A DNA stretch of 64,000 bases from Pseudomonas sp. Bout1 (lineage in GTDB: Bacteria; Pseudomonadota; Gammaproteobacteria; Pseudomonadales; Pseudomonadaceae): the NCBI RefSeq assembly GCF_034314165.1, contig NZ_JAVIWK010000001.1, positions 2,247,001 to 2,311,000 of the forward strand. The letters run 5' to 3'. Below are positions 24,608 to 33,821 of this stretch, one piece after another (position 1 is the first letter of the stretch; each line of letters begins with the position of its first letter). The position numbers and the translations under genes were made by a program. The notes beneath the pieces were generated by a model. It was not told the DNA's origin. It made no database searches and worked only from the letters and a program-made list of their open reading frames with translations.

Positions 24608-25363
24608 GGCGATCGTGTGGGGGACTCGTCTTTCCCACTTGGCGATCACCAGCGGTGCCAGGGCATTGCCCAACACATTCAACGCGGTGGTCTGCATTTC
24701 CATCAGGCGGTACACCCCGGCGATAAAGGCAATGCCCTCCAACGGCAAGCCCGCACTCGCCAGGGTCGCCGACAAAATCACGAACATGAACCCCGGCACC
24801 CCGGCCGCGCCCTTGGACGTCAGCACCATGGTCACCACCAGCAGTGCCTGGTCACCAAGGCTCAGGTCGATGCCATACAACTGCGCCACGAACAGCGTGC
24901 CAATCCCCAGGAACAGCGACGCGCCGTCCAGGTTGAACGAATAGCCTACCGGCACCACAAAGCTCACCAGGGACGGCGGCACGCCATAAGTTTCGAGCTT
25001 CTTCATCAACTGCGGCATCACCGCCGCGGAACTGGCCGTGGAGAACGCCAGGATCAGTTCATCCTTGATGTGGCGCATCAACGCAAACAGGTTGATCCCG
25101 CACAGCCGCGCCACCAGGTTGAGCACCACCAGCACGAAGAACGCGATGGACACATAGCTGACCATGATCAGCTTGGCTAACGGCAACAGCGAGCTCACGA
25201 TCATCTTCATCAGCTTGATAAAGATATCGCCGGCCGGTTGCAGCAGGTTGTTCACCAGCCACGGCCGGGACTCGGGAAAGCGATGCAGCAGCGCGCCGAT
25301 GGCGATGCCAGCGAGCAGTCCGATCAGGATTTGCCAGACCAGCGCAATGCGGGGCTTGTGCAT
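24587..25363 (-). CDS. Dicarboxylate/amino acid:cation symporter, internally deleted
   Basis: 258 residues against ~430 for DctA/GltP-type carriers. The start (LVWQILIGLLAGIAIGALLHRFP) and the first helices are normal up to MKMIV (residue 56). The sequence then jumps in frame to SSLLPLAKLIMV, a segment that usually lies ~160 residues later. The substrate core is kept: hairpin 1 (STASSAAVMP), FNLDG of TM7, hairpin 2 (TSKGAAGVPG) and TM8. The missing part is the trimerisation scaffold (about TM2-TM5). The C-terminus VAAVEP and the stop are encoded by a REP arm. It is probably a non-functional remnant, although the frame is open. It sits 78 bp downstream of the aminotransferase gene on the same strand. 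Confidence 0.8.
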   Translation of the reverse strand: MHKPRIALVWQILIGLLAGIAIGALLHRFPESRPWLVNNLLQPAGDIFIKLMKMIVSSLLPLAKLIMVSYVSIAFFVLVVLNLVARLCGINLFALMRHIKDELILAFSTASSAAVMPQLMKKLETYGVPPSLVSFVVPVGYSFNLDGASLFLGIGTLFVAQLYGIDLSLGDQALLVVTMVLTSKGAAGVPGFMFVILSATLASAGLPLEGIAFIAGVYRLMEMQTTALNVLGNALAPLVIAKWERRVPHTIAVAAVEP

Positions 25364-25441
25364 TTATATCAATGATTATGAGTGTTGTTCTAGCCAGTCA
25401 ATGAGCAGCCTTCCGTGGCTGCCGGGTGTGGCGTGGGTCCG

Positions 25442-26650
25442 TCAGCGCAATCGATGGCACGCTTCATTCAGGCGACGGCAGCCTTCTTCGATCATCGGCA
25501 GGGAGCTGGCAAAAGACAGGCGGATATAAGGCGACATGCCGTACGCCGAACCGCTGACGGTGGCCAGGCCGTGTTCCTTAAGCAGGTACTCGGCCAGTTG
25601 CGTGTCACTGTCGATGCGCTCGCCATGTTGGGTAGTTTTACCCATCAACCCGGCGACGTTGGCGAATACGTAGAACGCGCCGTCGGGTGGGGTGAAGGTC
25701 ACGCCGGGAATATCTTTCAACAGGCCCAGCATTCGTTCGCGGCGTTGCTGGTACACCTCGCGCATCCCGGCGATGGGCGCCTGGTCGCCAGCGAATGCGG
25801 CCACCGCAGCGGCCTGGCTGAGGGAGCTGGGGCACGTGGTGGTTTGCGACAGCAGCTTGGCGATGGCCGCGATCAGCCACGCCGGGCCTGCACCGAAACC
25901 CAGGCGCCAGCCGGTCATGGCGTAGCCCTTGGAGGCACCGTTAACGATCAGCGTGCGCGGCTTCAAATCCGGTGCGAGGCGGGTCAGCGACAGGTGCCGG
26001 GCATTGCCGTAGACAAAGAGTTCGTAGATTTCATCCGCCATGATCAGCACCTGGGGATGACGCCGCAGCACCTCGGCCAGGGCCAGCAGTTCGGCCTCGC
26101 TGTACACCGCGCCGCTGGGGTTGTTCGGGCTGTTGAGGATCACCCATTTGCTGCGCGGGGTGATCGCCTGTTCCAGGGCCTGAGGCGACAGTTTGAAGCC
26201 TCGCGACTCGTCGCCGGGAATGATCACTGGCGTCGCGTCATTCAGCCGCGCGATATCCGGGTACGACACCCAATACGGCGTGTGCACGATGACTTCGTTG
26301 CCGCGATTCAGGGTGGCGGCCAGGGCGTGATAAATGATGTGCTTGCCACCGCAACCGGCGATGACTTCGTCCAGCCCATAGTCCAGCTGGTTATCACGCT
26401 TGAGCTTGAGGCAAATGGCCTGGCGCAGGGCGAGGGTGCCGGTGGTGGCGGTGTAGTGGGTGTCGCCGCTGTACATCGCGGCGCTGGCGGCTTCGAGGAT
26501 ATGCGCCGGGGTATCGAAGTCCGGCTCGCCCACGGTGAAGTTGACGATGTCCCGGCCCTGTGCGCGCAGTTCGGCGACCAGCGCATTGGCGGCGATGCTC
26601 GGTGAGGGCGCGATGCCCAGCACCCGGTCGGATAAAAATGCAGTGCTCAT
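25442..26650 (-). CDS. Class I/II PLP-dependent aminotransferase (AspC-like, subgroup I-gamma)
   Basis: 402 residues. Landmarks include VNFTVGEPDFDTP, the phosphate-binding THYTATTGTLALR, NSPNNPSGA, the DEIYE aspartate that pairs with the pyridine nitrogen, and the PLP lysine K241 in NGASKGYAMTGWRLG. A terminal arginine region for the alpha-carboxylate is also visible (SPYIRLSFA). It transfers amino groups between aspartate- or aromatic-type amino acids and a keto acid. AAGGGG precedes the ATG. It follows the RraA-fold gene by 11 bp, and both are divergent from a LysR gene, so the two may remove and then cleave or decarboxylate a keto acid. Confidence 0.9.
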   Translation of the reverse strand: MSTAFLSDRVLGIAPSPSIAANALVAELRAQGRDIVNFTVGEPDFDTPAHILEAASAAMYSGDTHYTATTGTLALRQAICLKLKRDNQLDYGLDEVIAGCGGKHIIYHALAATLNRGNEVIVHTPYWVSYPDIARLNDATPVIIPGDESRGFKLSPQALEQAITPRSKWVILNSPNNPSGAVYSEAELLALAEVLRRHPQVLIMADEIYELFVYGNARHLSLTRLAPDLKPRTLIVNGASKGYAMTGWRLGFGAGPAWLIAAIAKLLSQTTTCPSSLSQAAAVAAFAGDQAPIAGMREVYQQRRERMLGLLKDIPGVTFTPPDGAFYVFANVAGLMGKTTQHGERIDSDTQLAEYLLKEHGLATVSGSAYGMSPYIRLSFASSLPMIEEGCRRLNEACHRLR

Positions 26651-26661
26651 GATGGTCCCCT

Positions 26662-27327
26662 TCAGCCGGCCAGGCCGGCCTGTTGCAAGACCTTGTCCAT
26701 CCAGCTTTGGCGCACTGCACCCGTGGCGATTTCGGCTTTGACGGCCTCCTCATGGGCCGCATGTTGTGCGGCCATGCGCAGCACTTCGGCGGCGTCGGCC
26801 TGGCAGAAGGCGACCAGTCCGTCTTCATCGCCCACCAGCACATCCCCCGGGTTGATCAGCATGCCGCCGATCGACACCGGCACATTCACCTCCCCCGGGC
26901 CCGTCTTGTAAGGGCCGCAATGCACCACGCTGCGGGCGTAGCAGGGCGTGTCCTCGAAGCTCGCGACATCACGAATCGCCCCGTCAATCACAAACCCTAC
27001 GCAACCACGTTGCTGGGCGTAGAGCTTGACCAGCTCGCCGATCACCGCGTTGTTGGTATCACCCTGGGCGTCCACCACCAGCACGTGGCCGGGCTCAAGC
27101 ATGCTCATGGCCTTGTAGATCAGCAGGTTGTCGCCGGGGCGGGTTTTCACCGTCAGCGCGGTACCCACCAGCTTGCCGGTGCGGTTGTAGCGGTTCAGCC
27201 CACGGGCGCCGATGTGGCGGCCGAGGTTGTCGCTGATGTGCGGCGTGACTACCTGGGCAAATGCCTCAAGCACTTCTGCAGATGCCAGGGGAGGGTTGGG
27301 CAGGATGCGCGAACCGGGCAAGGACAT
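26662..27327 (-). CDS. RraA-fold protein, 4-hydroxy-4-methyl-2-oxoglutarate aldolase / oxaloacetate decarboxylase type
   Basis: 221 residues. The core of the RraA/HMG-aldolase superfamily is visible: VDAQGDTNNAVIGEL (around residue 85) and the metal and substrate motif FVIDGAIRDV (residues ~112-121, with the D-x20-R-D arrangement of the aldolases). The partner is a Class II metal centre acting on 4-carboxy-4-hydroxy-2-oxo acids or oxaloacetate. RraA proper lacks this catalysis, and the metabolic neighbours argue for the enzyme. CGGAG lies six bases before the ATG. It is first gene of a leftward unit with the aminotransferase. Confidence 0.85.
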   Translation of the reverse strand: MSLPGSRILPNPPLASAEVLEAFAQVVTPHISDNLGRHIGARGLNRYNRTGKLVGTALTVKTRPGDNLLIYKAMSMLEPGHVLVVDAQGDTNNAVIGELVKLYAQQRGCVGFVIDGAIRDVASFEDTPCYARSVVHCGPYKTGPGEVNVPVSIGGMLINPGDVLVGDEDGLVAFCQADAAEVLRMAAQHAAHEEAVKAEIATGAVRQSWMDKVLQQAGLAG

Positions 27328-27392
27328 GGGTATCTCCGATTGATCTTGTTGGGTTGTGGCTAGATCTTAGGAGTGATGAACGTGCAGTTTTA

Positions 27393-27420
27393 GCGATATT
27401 TTATTATCTGATAGGATCGC
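27393..27420. promoter_or_regulatory. Possible LysR operator in divergent gap
   Basis: Between the LysR gene and the aldolase gene, GCGAT (27393-27397) and ATCGC (27416-27420) bracket a smaller dyad GATA-N6-TATC (27395-27408). This fits the loose T-N11-A dyads used by LysR regulators, but the match is weak. Confidence 0.3.
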
Positions 27421-27442
27421 TTTTTCTCATGGGAGGTGGCTG

Positions 27443-28339
27443 ATGATCACGTTCAAGCAAATCGACGCGTTGTACTGGATTGCCGAGTTGGGCAGTTTTG
27501 AGGCGGCGGCGAACAAGCTGAACATGTCGCAGTCGGCGATCTCCAAACGCATCCAGGAGTTGGAAGAAACCTTCGACGTGGAGATTTTTGACCGCAGCAA
27601 ACGCAATGCGCGGTTGACGGAGAAGGGCGCCGAGTTGCTCGACTACGCCAAGGACCTGCTGGAGCGTCGTGACTACCTGCTGGAGCGGGTCAGTACCCAT
27701 GAAGTGTTGGTGCGCAGGTTTCGCCTGGGGGTGACGGAGCTGACGGCGTTCACCTGGTTGCCGGCGCTGGTGGAGGCGTTGCGCGAGGCTTATCCCAAAG
27801 TGCAGATCGAGCCGTCGGTGGAGTTGAGCAGCGAGCTGTTTCGCAAGCTGGAGAGTGATGAGCTGGACCTTGTGATTGTGCCCGATGCTTACAGTGATTC
27901 GCGGTTTTTGAGTACGCCGTTGGAGAGTGTGGAAAACGCCTGGATGTGTGCGCCGGGGTTGGTCAGTGAGCCTGACCCGGTGGGGTTGGAGGTATTGGCG
28001 GGGTATACGGTGCTGACGCAGGGTTCGCACTCGGGCACGGGGCTGATTTATGAGCGCTGGTTGGCGGCGCATGCGGTGCAGATGCCGCGTAAGTTGACCA
28101 GTCATAACCTGTTGGTGCAGGTGGGTTTGACGCTGTCGGGCGTGGGGGTGAGTTATCTGCCCAAGGGGTGTTTGTCGCATTTGATCGAGCGGGGGGAGTT
28201 GCGGGCGCTGGTGACGGAGCCGGCGTTGCCCAGGGTTCGGTATGTGGCGTTGCATCGGGGGGATCGGCAGTTTGGGCTGAACCAGAATGTGGCGCAATTG
28301 GCGGTGGAGTGTTGTGATTTTTCGCGGTTGTTGTTTTGA
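27443..28339 (+). CDS. LysR-family transcriptional regulator
   Basis: 298 residues. The N-terminal HTH (ALYWIAELGSFEAAANKLNMSQSAISKRIQELE, residues ~10-45) is canonical, and the LysR substrate domain follows from ~90. A GGGAGG box precedes the ATG. It is divergent from the aldolase/aminotransferase unit, so it is the likely activator of that unit. Its stop is followed immediately by the composite repeat. Confidence 0.9.
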   Translation: MITFKQIDALYWIAELGSFEAAANKLNMSQSAISKRIQELEETFDVEIFDRSKRNARLTEKGAELLDYAKDLLERRDYLLERVSTHEVLVRRFRLGVTELTAFTWLPALVEALREAYPKVQIEPSVELSSELFRKLESDELDLVIVPDAYSDSRFLSTPLESVENAWMCAPGLVSEPDPVGLEVLAGYTVLTQGSHSGTGLIYERWLAAHAVQMPRKLTSHNLLVQVGLTLSGVGVSYLPKGCLSHLIERGELRALVTEPALPRVRYVALHRGDRQFGLNQNVAQLAVECCDFSRLLF

Positions 28340-28623
28340 GGGTATATCCGTTGTTTAGGTAACGGCCACCTATGGTTTCGCTCTTACAGCGAGTCACTTT
28401 GCAAAAGCGGCAAAGTAACCAAAACGCTCTGCCCCGCCTGTCGGCACCTCGCCTAGGCTCGGTGTGCCCTCACTCCGGCATTGCTCCGCGGGCCGCCGCG
28501 ACGGCCCGTCCCTGGCCCGTCGCGGCTAAACCGGCGTCCTGCCGGTTTACCCGCTCCTCAATCCCTGCGTTCGGCCTCGGGCTGAATGGGGCAGTCAGAT
28601 CAAGATCAAAAGCAAGAGCACGG
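28340..28623. repeat. Composite repeat element, long form: left arm
   Basis: Begins right after the LysR stop with GGGTATATCCGTTGTTTAGG. It contains CTCTTACAGCGAG, the block TCGGCACCTCGCCTAGGCTC (from about 28440) and CGGGCTGAATGGGGCA. The first ~150 bases recur as an imperfect reverse complement at the right end (30160-30312), so the element is bounded by long inverted repeats. Much of it also matches the left arm of the short element at 16650. No gene is seen. Confidence 0.75.
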
Positions 28624-30008
28624 CGGCCTGAAAGCCGACCTGAGTGTTAAAAGCCAGAGCGAAAGCAGAGCTGCTTTTCTGTAGGAGCTGGCTTGCCGGC
28701 GATGGCATCAACTGGGTGTATCTGATGCACCGAGGTGTCTGCATCGCAGGCAGGCCAGCTCCCACATTGACCGTGTCTGCTTTCGCCTTTGCCGTTGCTT
28801 TTGATCTACAACACTCAAGCCGGCCTGAAAGCCGACCTGAGTGTTAAAAGCCAGAGCGAAAGCAGAGCTGCTTTTCTGTAGGAGCTGGCTTGCCGGCGAT
28901 GGCATCAACTGGGCGTATCTGATGCACCGAAGTGTTTGCATCGCAGGCAAGCCAGCTCCCACATAGACCGTGGCCGCTTTCGCCTTTGCCGTTGCTTTTG
29001 ATCCACAACACTCAAGCTGGCCTGAAAGCCGACCTGAGTGTTAAAAGCCAGAGCGAAAGCAGAGCTGCGTTTCTGTAGGAGCTGGCTTGCCGGCGATGGC
29101 ATCAACTGGGTGTATCTGATGCACCGAGGTGTCTGCATCGCCGGCAAGCCAGCTCCCACATTGACCGTGGCCGCTTTCGCCTTTGCCGTTGCTTTTGATC
29201 TACAACACTCAAGCTGGCCTGAAAGCCGACCTGAGTGTTAAAAGCCAGAGCGAAAGCAGAGCTGCGTTTCTGTAGGAGCTGGCTTGCCGGCGATGGCATC
29301 AACTGGGTGTATCTGATGCACCGAAGTGTTTGCATCGCAGGCAAGCCAGCTCCCACATAGACCGTGGCCGCTTTCGCCTTTGCCGTTGCTTTTGATCCAC
29401 AACACTCAAGCTGGCCTGAAAGCCGACCTGAGTGTTAAAAGCCAGAGCGAAAGCAGAGCTGCTTTTCTGTAGGAGCTGGCTTTCCGGCGATGGCATCAAC
29501 TGGGTGTATCTGATATCGAGGTGTCTGCATCGCCGGCAAGCCAGCTCCCACATTGACCGTGGCCGCTTTCGCCTTTGCCGTTGCTTTTGATCCACAACAC
29601 TCAAGCCGGCCTGAAAGCCGACCTGAGTGTTAAAAGCCAGAGCGAAAGCAGAGCTGCTTTTCTGTAGGAGCTGGCTTGCCGGCGATGGCATCAACTGGGC
29701 GTATCTGATGCACCGAAGTGTTTGCATCGCAGGCAAGCCAGCTCCCACATTGACCGTGGCCGCTTTCGCCTTTGCCGTTGCTTTTGATCCACAACACTCA
29801 AGCTGGCCTGAAAGCCGACCTGAGTGTTAAAAGCCAGAGCGAAAGCAGAGCTGCTTTTCTGTAGGAGCTGGCTTGCCGGCGATGGCATCAACTGGGTGTA
29901 TCTGATGCACCGAAGTGTTTGCATCGCAGGCAAGCCAGCTCCCACATTGACCGTGGCCGCTTTCGCCTTTGCCGTTGCTTTTGATCTACAACACTCAAGC
30001 CGGCCTGT
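28624..30008. repeat. Tandem array of seven ~197-bp units, each with one REPIN
   Basis: GTAGGAGCTGGCTT recurs at 28681, 28878, 29075, 29272, 29469, 29664 and 29861, spaced 197, 197, 197, 197, 195 and 197 bp. Each unit has a REPIN (two inverted REP arms about 90 bp overall, the second ending in CTCCCACA) and a linker of ~105 bp. The linker is itself palindromic, with AACACTCA paired to TGAGTGTT and CTTTCGC paired to GCGAAAG. Units differ by a few substitutions; the fifth has a 2-bp net deletion near 29511. Because 197 is not a multiple of three, the ~67- and ~84-residue ORFs seen once per unit are artefacts. Confidence 0.93.
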
Positions 30009-30333
30009 AGGCCGCTGTGCCCTTGATCTGCTTGTGATCTTGATCTTAGGCGCCCCGTTAAACCACGCTGGCCGAACGCAGGCTTTGGAGCGTGGGTAAC
30101 CCGGCAGGACGCCGGGTTAGCCGCGCTGGGCCAAGGATGGCCCATCGCGGCGGCCCACGCTCCAAAGCCGGAGTGAGGGCACACCGAGCCTAGGCGAGGT
30201 GCCGAGTGGTGGGGCAAGAGCGTTTTGCTTACTTTTGCGCTGTTCAAAAGTGAGCCGCTGTAAGAGCGGAACCAATACAAGCCATCACTCAAATAACGGA
30301 TATGCCCCCAACCCCAACCCCAACCCCTCAAGC
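30009..30333. repeat. Composite repeat element, long form: right arm
   Basis: From 30040 it holds GGCCGAACGCAGGCTTTGGAG. A smaller hairpin region with CCCGGCAGGACGCCGGG lies near 30100. The reverse complement of the left arm (GAGCCTAGGCGAGGTGCCGA at ~30186) follows, ending AACGGATATGCCCCC just before 30315. The element stops about 20 bases short of the receptor gene's stop codon. No gene is seen. Confidence 0.75.
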
Positions 30334-32775
30334 TCACCAGCGATATGTCACCGAACTGACCAACTGCCGCTCATCGCCATACCGGCAAATCGCGAACTCG
30401 CAGTAGGTGTAGCGTTTGTTGGTGACGTTGTTGGCGTTGAGCGCGACCTCCCAATGCGGGTCGATCTCGTAGCTGGCGCGGGCGTCATACAGTGTGTAGG
30501 CGGGCATCGCTGACGGAATCCCGGAGGCTTGGGTCGTGCCCTTGTAACGCGCCCCGCCACCGATGCGCAGCTGCGGCACGCCCAGTTCTGCCAGGCGGTA
30601 ATCGGCCCAGAGTGCCGCCTGGTGATAGGGCGTGTCTTCGCTGCGCTGGCCGACTTCGCTGGCGATGTTGCTTTTGGTGATGCGCGCGTCGATGTAGGCG
30701 TACGAGCTGATCAGGCTGAGGTTGGGGGTGACTTCGGTCTTGGCCTCCAGCTCCAGGCCACGGGAACGCACCTCGCCGGTTTGCACCGAGTATGTTTGGG
30801 TGAGGTCGGTGGGGTCCTGGGTCAGCACGTTTTTCTGCACCAACTGGTACACGGCGGCACTCAGCAAGGTGGCGCTGCCTTCGGGCTGGTAGCGGATGCC
30901 GATTTCGTATTGCTTGCCTTCGGTGGGCACAAACGCCTGCCCGGCCTTGTCCACGCCTGCAACCGGGAAGAACGATTCGCTGTAGCTCAGGTACGGCGCC
31001 AGGCCGTTGTCAGCCTTGTACACCAGCCCCGCGCGCCAGGTGGTGGACTCGTCGCTCTGGCTGGTTTTGGCTGAGTTACGGAACAGTTCGGTGTCCTGGT
31101 CGGCCCAGTCGTGGCGGCCGCCCAACACGGCAATCCAGTGTTCGTCGAATTTGATCTGGTCCTGGAAGTACACGCCTTTTTGCAAGGTGTCGATCTGCGA
31201 GCCACGGTCGGTATTCGGTGCGCGGTTGACCACCACCGGCTGGTTGTTGATGTAGTTCGCCAGGTTCAGCGACGGCGCATTGCCCCGGAAGTTGTGGGAG
31301 TCGTAGCTGGTGTCATAGCCGTCGAAGCCCAGCAGCAAGGTGTGCTGCCAATCGCCGAACTGCCATTTGCTTTCGATGTTGGTATCGCTGGCCAAACCAC
31401 GGGAGCGTTCGACGCGGTCGCTGTATTGGCGACGCAGAATCCCGGTGTTTTGCGCCGTCGTGATGAAGGCGGGCGTGGCGTTCACTTGCAGGTAGCGCCA
31501 GGTCACCTGCGACTGGTAATAGCGCAGCTTGTTGCTGATGCGGGTGTGCTCGTCGAAACGGTGCTCGAACTCATAACCCAGCGCCGACATCTCGCCGTTC
31601 ATTTCGTCGTAGCCCGGGTCGCCGATAAAGTCATGGCGGCCGATCTGGAACTTGCCGTCACCGACGCCCTTGACCAACTGATAGGGCAGGGGCGCGGAGA
31701 AACCGGTCTCGGTCTTTTGGTAGAACGACAGCAGGGTCAGAGAAGTGTCGTCATCCGGGCGCCAGGTCAGGGCGGGGGCGACGTAGACCTTGTCGTTGTC
31801 GATGTGGTCGGCGCTGGTGTCGCTCTTGCGGTCCAGCAGGGTCAGGCGGTAGCTCAGGGTCTCGCTGTCGCCCAGCGGGCCGGTGAAATCGGCGGACAAT
31901 TGCTTGCGCTCGTTCTGCCCGGCCTGCACGTTCACCTCGTGATACGGCGTCTGGCTCGGACGCTTGCTCACGGTATTGATCAGCCCGCCCGGCGACAGTT
32001 GGCCGTAGAGCACCGAGGCCGCGCCACGAATCACTTCGGCGCGCTCCAGGCCGTAGGGTTCCTGTACGCCGTCGTAGGAATTGTTTTGCAGGCGCAGGCC
32101 GTCGCGCAGGGAGCCGCCGGTGGCCGACTCGACGTCGAAACCACGGATGCGGAAGCGGTCCGAGGTGCGGTTGAAACTGGTGGGCTGGCTGGTGAAGCCG
32201 GGCGTCAGGTCAAGGGTTTGGGACAGGGTTTCCGATTGGCGATCGCGAATCTCGTCACTGGTGACTACCGACAGTGATTGCGGGGTTTCGATGATCGGCG
32301 TGTCGGTCTTGGTGGCGCTCAGGTTGCGGGTGGCTACATAGCCTTTGACGTGTTCGGTGGAGGCTTCTTCGGTTAGCCCGGTGACGGCAGTGGGCGCCAG
32401 TTCCAGTGCGCCGGTAGCGTTGCTGACCGGCGTTAGCACAAACCCGTTGCCACCTTGCACCGCCTGGAACCCACTGCCCTGGAGCAGCCGGGCAAAACCC
32501 TGGTTGACCGCGAACTCACCTTGCAACCCCGCGGTGCTCAGGCCGGCAACGCTGCGCGCATCAAACAGCAACGCCACGCGCGCCTGCTGGGCGAACAGGT
32601 TCAGGGCCGGGCCCAGCGCACCGGGGCCAATGGCGTAGCGCTGCACCTCGCTCTGCGCCGCCACCGGCATGCTGAAGCCTGGGCCGAGCAGCGAGAACGT
32701 GGCCAGGTTGATCGCCAGGGCAAGGGGCACGAAAGAACGCTTGGGGTGGCGCGAAACGTTGAAGTCCGGTGGCAT
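30334..32775 (-). CDS. TonB-dependent siderophore receptor, ferrichrome (FhuA/FiuA) type, with STN domain
   Basis: 813 residues from the ATG at 32775, chosen because AGGAACC lies about nine bases upstream; a longer frame to 32877 lacks a site. The signal peptide ends near PVAAQ. The STN domain (about 42-120) contains RYAIGPGALGPALNLFAQQA. The plug starts at TPIIETPQSLSVVTSDEI and includes AEVIRGAASVLYGQLSPGGLIN. The barrel ends SVTYRW. The paired cysteines near the C-terminus (YCEFAICRYGDERQ) match ferrichrome receptors. It follows fecI- and fecR-like genes on the same strand, 74 bp after the FecR stop, so its expression is likely signal-induced. Confidence 0.9.
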   Translation of the reverse strand: MPPDFNVSRHPKRSFVPLALAINLATFSLLGPGFSMPVAAQSEVQRYAIGPGALGPALNLFAQQARVALLFDARSVAGLSTAGLQGEFAVNQGFARLLQGSGFQAVQGGNGFVLTPVSNATGALELAPTAVTGLTEEASTEHVKGYVATRNLSATKTDTPIIETPQSLSVVTSDEIRDRQSETLSQTLDLTPGFTSQPTSFNRTSDRFRIRGFDVESATGGSLRDGLRLQNNSYDGVQEPYGLERAEVIRGAASVLYGQLSPGGLINTVSKRPSQTPYHEVNVQAGQNERKQLSADFTGPLGDSETLSYRLTLLDRKSDTSADHIDNDKVYVAPALTWRPDDDTSLTLLSFYQKTETGFSAPLPYQLVKGVGDGKFQIGRHDFIGDPGYDEMNGEMSALGYEFEHRFDEHTRISNKLRYYQSQVTWRYLQVNATPAFITTAQNTGILRRQYSDRVERSRGLASDTNIESKWQFGDWQHTLLLGFDGYDTSYDSHNFRGNAPSLNLANYINNQPVVVNRAPNTDRGSQIDTLQKGVYFQDQIKFDEHWIAVLGGRHDWADQDTELFRNSAKTSQSDESTTWRAGLVYKADNGLAPYLSYSESFFPVAGVDKAGQAFVPTEGKQYEIGIRYQPEGSATLLSAAVYQLVQKNVLTQDPTDLTQTYSVQTGEVRSRGLELEAKTEVTPNLSLISSYAYIDARITKSNIASEVGQRSEDTPYHQAALWADYRLAELGVPQLRIGGGARYKGTTQASGIPSAMPAYTLYDARASYEIDPHWEVALNANNVTNKRYTYCEFAICRYGDERQLVSSVTYRW

Positions 32776-32849
32776 GGAAGAGGTTCCTGTGATGAGGTGC
32801 TTTCTTCCTTGACGGGGCGATTGCAAAAAGCGGAACCCGGCGCGTGGAT

Positions 32850-33821
32850 TTATTTTTCGCGCTCGATCTTCAACCACAGCGGGCTGAACGAGCGCACCCG
32901 CACCGGGAACGCGTCGCTGATCAATTGCAGCGCACGCCTGGGCTCATCCAGCGGCAGCACGGCCGACACCCGCAAGTCGGCCAGTTGCTCGCGGTCGAAT
33001 TGCAGGTGGCCGCCGTACTGGCGGGCGAGTTCATCGAGCACTTCCGGCAGTGGCCGGTCCTGTACCACCAACTGGTGGTATTGCCAGGCGTCGTTGGTTG
33101 CCCGGGTGTCGACACGGCCCAGCCGCGTGACCGCTTGCGGGGTGATACGCGCCTGTTCACCGGCACTGACATCGACAGCCGGATGCTGGCCGGCATCCTG
33201 GGCCGCGACTTTCGATTCGAGCATGGTCAGCAGCGTGCCGGCCCCCTCACGCTTGACCGTGAAGCGGGTACCAAGGGCACGCATTTGCCCGTCTTCGGTC
33301 ACCACGATAAATGGCCGCGTGGCGTCGTGGGCCACTTGCACGAGGATTTCCCCGCGCAGCAGTTTCACCTGGCGTTGTTGCGGGTTGAAGGACAGGTCCA
33401 CCGCGCTGTTGCCGCTGAGGGTCAACTGCGAGCCGTCGTCCAGGTCGATGCGTTGCCATTCGGCCGGCGCGGTGCGCTGGTCTGCCAGCAAATAACTCGC
33501 AGGGTAACTGCGCAGCAACAATGCCAGGGGCAAGGCCAGCATCAGGCCCAGCACGACCCTGCCGGCCGGGGCGCGCCGACGTTTTACCAGCGCCGCATCC
33601 AGTGCGGCATGCACCGGCGCATGTTGCGGGCGCAGCGCCTGCAAGCGGCCGACGAAACCTTGCAGGCGTTCTATCGCGGCGCCATGTTGCGGGTCCTGGG
33701 CCTTCCACTGCTCGAACTGCTGGCGCTCGCGCTCGCTGAGGTTGCCGTCATGCAGGCGCATCACCCAACTGGCGGCTTGCTCGTCAAGGCTCTGTGGGGC
33801 GTCGAGCATGGGCTTAAACAT
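32850..33821 (-). CDS. FecR-family anti-sigma/sigma regulator
   Basis: 323 residues. The sigma-binding N-domain (LDEQAASWVMRLHDGNLSERERQQFEQW) is of the DUF4880 type. One membrane segment lies at VVLGLMLALPLALLL (residues ~88-103). The periplasmic FecR domain includes DDGSQLTLSGNSAVDLSF and ALGTRFTVKREGAGTLLTMLES. It overlaps the sigma gene by 8 bp. It passes the signal from the receptor encoded downstream to the sigma factor encoded upstream. Confidence 0.9.
   Translation of the reverse strand: MFKPMLDAPQSLDEQAASWVMRLHDGNLSERERQQFEQWKAQDPQHGAAIERLQGFVGRLQALRPQHAPVHAALDAALVKRRRAPAGRVVLGLMLALPLALLLRSYPASYLLADQRTAPAEWQRIDLDDGSQLTLSGNSAVDLSFNPQQRQVKLLRGEILVQVAHDATRPFIVVTEDGQMRALGTRFTVKREGAGTLLTMLESKVAAQDAGQHPAVDVSAGEQARITPQAVTRLGRVDTRATNDAWQYHQLVVQDRPLPEVLDELARQYGGHLQFDREQLADLRVSAVLPLDEPRRALQLISDAFPVRVRSFSPLWLKIEREK

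Noticed and set aside
28624..30008. CRISPR array
   Set aside because: The whole 197-bp unit repeats, without short repeats and unique spacers; there are no cas genes nearby.
28644..30099. Repeated ORFs of ~67 and ~84 residues on both strands in the tandem array
   Set aside because: They recur once per 197-bp unit, change frame between units, and encode REP arms and linker palindromes. They lack ribosome sites and resemble no protein.
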